Assembly (NCBI GenBank): GCA_913041095.1
Contig: CAJWIB010000125.1
Coordinates: forward strand, 1-7,468
DNA length: 7,468 bases
DNA from: an uncultured Rhodospirillaceae bacterium
GTDB taxonomy: Bacteria > Pseudomonadota > Alphaproteobacteria > Rhodospirillales > UBA2165
Direction: 5' to 3'
In this document: positions 6,469 through 7,468 of the stretch, piece after piece
How positions within the stretch are numbered: position 1 is the first letter of the stretch
How the letters are laid out: each line of letters starts with the position of its first letter
Translations under genes and position numbers: made by a program
Notes under the pieces: model-generated
Seen by the model: the letters and a program-made list of their open reading frames with translations, nothing else
Database searches by the model: none
What the model was told of the DNA's origin: nothing

Positions 6469-6634
6469 GATATGCTGATTTTGTTGACCTGCATCAAAGA
6501 TTTATACAGCTAAATCCTGTAGAATACCGATCATGAAATAAAAAATTTCACTCAAGCTGTTTATCCCTTCTTTTGGTGTAACTAACACGGAGATCGATGA
6601 GATGTTTGAAACAATTTCCATCTACCAATAATTT

Positions 6635-6841
6635 TTATGGATACCCTTCCTTACTTCGTCCACTTCCACCAGCAAAAACCCCAATAATTACCAGTAGCAG
6701 GAAGCCTCCAACTAATATTTGCCATATGGAAAACCCACCTAACGGAGCGTCACGGTGATAACGTGCGAATGCAGGGTCGATTCCTTCAAATACAAAAACC
6801 AAACCTGTTACGACTAAAATCAACATCAAGCGTCTCATCAC
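6635..6841 (-). CDS. Small predicted secreted or membrane protein, unknown function
   Basis: A 68-residue ORF starting GTG 6841 or, one codon later, ATG 6838. The N-terminus MRRLMLILVVTGLVFVF is a positively charged hydrophobic leader. An AFA site near residues 24-26 suits signal peptidase I cleavage before RYHRD. A second hydrophobic stretch, about residues 39-58 (WQILVGGFLLLVIIGVFAGG), looks like a membrane span, followed by a short charged tail, GRSKEGYP. The mature form could be a short single-span envelope protein. No family is recognised. The ribosome binding site is weak (GGA about 9 bases before ATG 6838). It is divergent from the YdhR-like gene (118-base spacer) and lies about 290 bases upstream of the CoA ligase on the same strand, a gap that contains the palindrome at 6445-6468. 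Confidence 0.6.
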   Translation of the reverse strand: MMRRLMLILVVTGLVFVFEGIDPAFARYHRDAPLGGFSIWQILVGGFLLLVIIGVFAGGSGRSKEGYP

Positions 6842-6959
6842 ATCAAATCCACTGAAACTTGCTCGGCGTTTAACTGGGTCTCTCCTACTCTCCTGAATTG
6901 AGATGACAGATGAGGCGTTTAGAGAGTACTGTGTTCGGGTTACTTGAAAGGATATTTAC

Positions 6960-7274
6960 ATGATAACAGCAGTTGTTCAGTTTGATTTACCTTCTGATGT
7001 TGACCGTCAAAAAGCGTCAGAAACCTTTGAGAGAATTGCGCCACTTTATCAGAGCATGGACGGCCTTATCCAAAAATATTTTTGTTTCAGTGACGAAGGC
7101 AAGGGTGCAGGAATTTATCTTTGGGAAACACGGGAAGCGGCCGAAAAAATTTATTATGGAGGTGTATGGCGCGACCGTATTATAGAGCTTTATGGTGTTG
7201 AGCCCGAGATACAATTTTATGAGATGCTTTTAACCGTGGATAATGCGGCTGGAGAAATTCGCACTGCCGCTTGA
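6960..7274 (+). CDS. YdhR-like dimeric alpha-beta-barrel protein (putative monooxygenase)
   Basis: A 104-residue protein forming one complete ferredoxin-like alpha-beta unit. The strand ITAVVQFDLP opens it, a helix follows (about 15-30), then GLIQKYFCFS, GAGIYLWETREAAEKIY and EIQFYEMLLTVDN. The LIQKY and IYLWE segments and overall length match the YdhR/ABM-type dimeric alpha-beta-barrel proteins, many of which are annotated as putative monooxygenases on thin evidence. It has no signal peptide and probably acts as a cytoplasmic dimer. The start has a strong ribosome binding site AAGGA (6948-6952), 7 bases before ATG. This is a single-domain relative in fold, not in clear sequence, of the two-domain protein at 1861-2613. 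It is transcribed away from the small membrane protein. Confidence 0.85.
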   Translation: MITAVVQFDLPSDVDRQKASETFERIAPLYQSMDGLIQKYFCFSDEGKGAGIYLWETREAAEKIYYGGVWRDRIIELYGVEPEIQFYEMLLTVDNAAGEIRTAA

Positions 7275-7293
7275 TACATCAACGCCAAGCGGC
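7266..7293 (+). terminator. Hairpin overlapping the YdhR-like gene's stop, possible terminator
   Basis: GCCGCTTG (7266-7273) and CAAGCGGC (7286-7293) are a perfect 8-bp inverted repeat with a 12-base loop. The stop codon TGA 7272-7274 lies in the left arm. Only TTAATAT follows rather than a T run, so termination strength is doubtful. Confidence 0.4.
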
Positions 7294-7373
7294 TTAATAT
7301 CAAACCAAGATGAGCTAAGATCCTCTTCTAGGAAACCTGCTCAGGCGGACCAACTTCAGCTAGTCACAAGATA

Positions 7374-7385
7374 TAAGTATACTTA
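7374..7385. promoter_or_regulatory. Perfect 12-bp palindrome upstream of the last gene
   Basis: TAAGTATACTTA is a perfect palindrome in the 163-base spacer before the gene at 7438, ending about 50 bases upstream of its start. Its size and form are compatible with a GntR-type operator. AT-rich palindromes of this length can also arise by chance. Confidence 0.35.
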
Positions 7386-7437
7386 CTAAGTGAACAATAT
7401 TTTGTAATTTGCACAATTAAAACAGGGGAGGGACAAA

Positions 7438-7468
7438 ATGGCCCGTAAGGTAATTCTCACCGTCGCAC
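7438..7468 (+). CDS. Start of a gene cut by the window edge, possibly DUF849/BKACE family
   Basis: ATG 7438 follows a strong purine-rich ribosome binding site (GGGGAGGGA, about 7424-7433) and opens MARKVILTVA before the window ends. This N-terminus resembles beta-keto acid cleavage enzymes (DUF849, the 3-keto-5-aminohexanoate cleavage family), which often begin with a basic residue, KVI and a short strand before a T-G pair. Ten residues are too few for a firm call; Rossmann-type proteins can start similarly. A gene start is likely; the family is a guess. Confidence 0.4.
   Translation, partial: MARKVILTVA

Noticed and set aside
6597..6761. Plus-strand ORF of about 54 codons behind GGAG at 6589-6592
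   Set aside because: It runs antisense across the small membrane protein, has a proline-rich low-information translation and matches no family I know. It is probably a shadow.

Overview
The window looks like an accessory, catabolism-flavoured stretch of a Gram-negative chromosome. An alphaproteobacterium is my best guess. It rests on the style of the two CCA-encoding tRNAs, the feruloyl-CoA-synthase-type ligase, the secreted nuclease-type pseudogene and a YdhR-like protein, and it is an inference from family resemblance, not a proven assignment. Base composition is uneven: the tRNAs and the alpha/beta hydrolase are GC-rich, whereas most of the sequence from about 1680 onward is visibly richer in A+T, including the intergenic spaces.

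Layout. 1-156: tRNA-Cys(GCA) and tRNA-Asn(GTT) in tandem. 174-3816, all on +: a single-domain cupin, an alpha/beta hydrolase (preferred start 759), a tandem-domain dimeric alpha-beta-barrel (EthD-like) protein (preferred start GTG 1861) and a Gfo/Idh/MocA-family NAD-dependent oxidoreductase. 3898-4216, on -: a decayed staphylococcal-nuclease-like gene. Its ribosome binding site, signal peptide, core domain and C-terminal motif lie in three different frames, and its end is missing. 4445-6343, on -: a large AMP-forming acyl-CoA ligase of the feruloyl-CoA synthase type. 6635-6841, on -: a small predicted secreted or membrane protein. 6960-7274, on +: a single-domain YdhR-like alpha-beta-barrel protein. 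7438 to the end: the first ten codons of a gene whose start resembles the DUF849/BKACE (beta-keto acid cleavage enzyme) family.

How it may work together. A CoA ligase for aromatic or carboxylic acids, an esterase-like hydrolase, a sugar- or cyclitol-type dehydrogenase, a cupin, two alpha-beta-barrel proteins and a possible BKACE suggest catabolism of small organic acids or aromatics. No complete pathway is visible: there is no hydratase/aldolase, thiolase or transporter. Nothing here is clearly a new defence, mobile or RNA system. The most notable items are the two-frameshift nuclease pseudogene, a 48-bp repeat present in two imperfect copies (one upstream of the EthD-like gene, one beside the pseudogene), a 24-bp palindrome overlapping a perfect TTGACA box upstream of the CoA ligase, and an in-frame 15-bp tandem duplication in the ligase's N-terminus.
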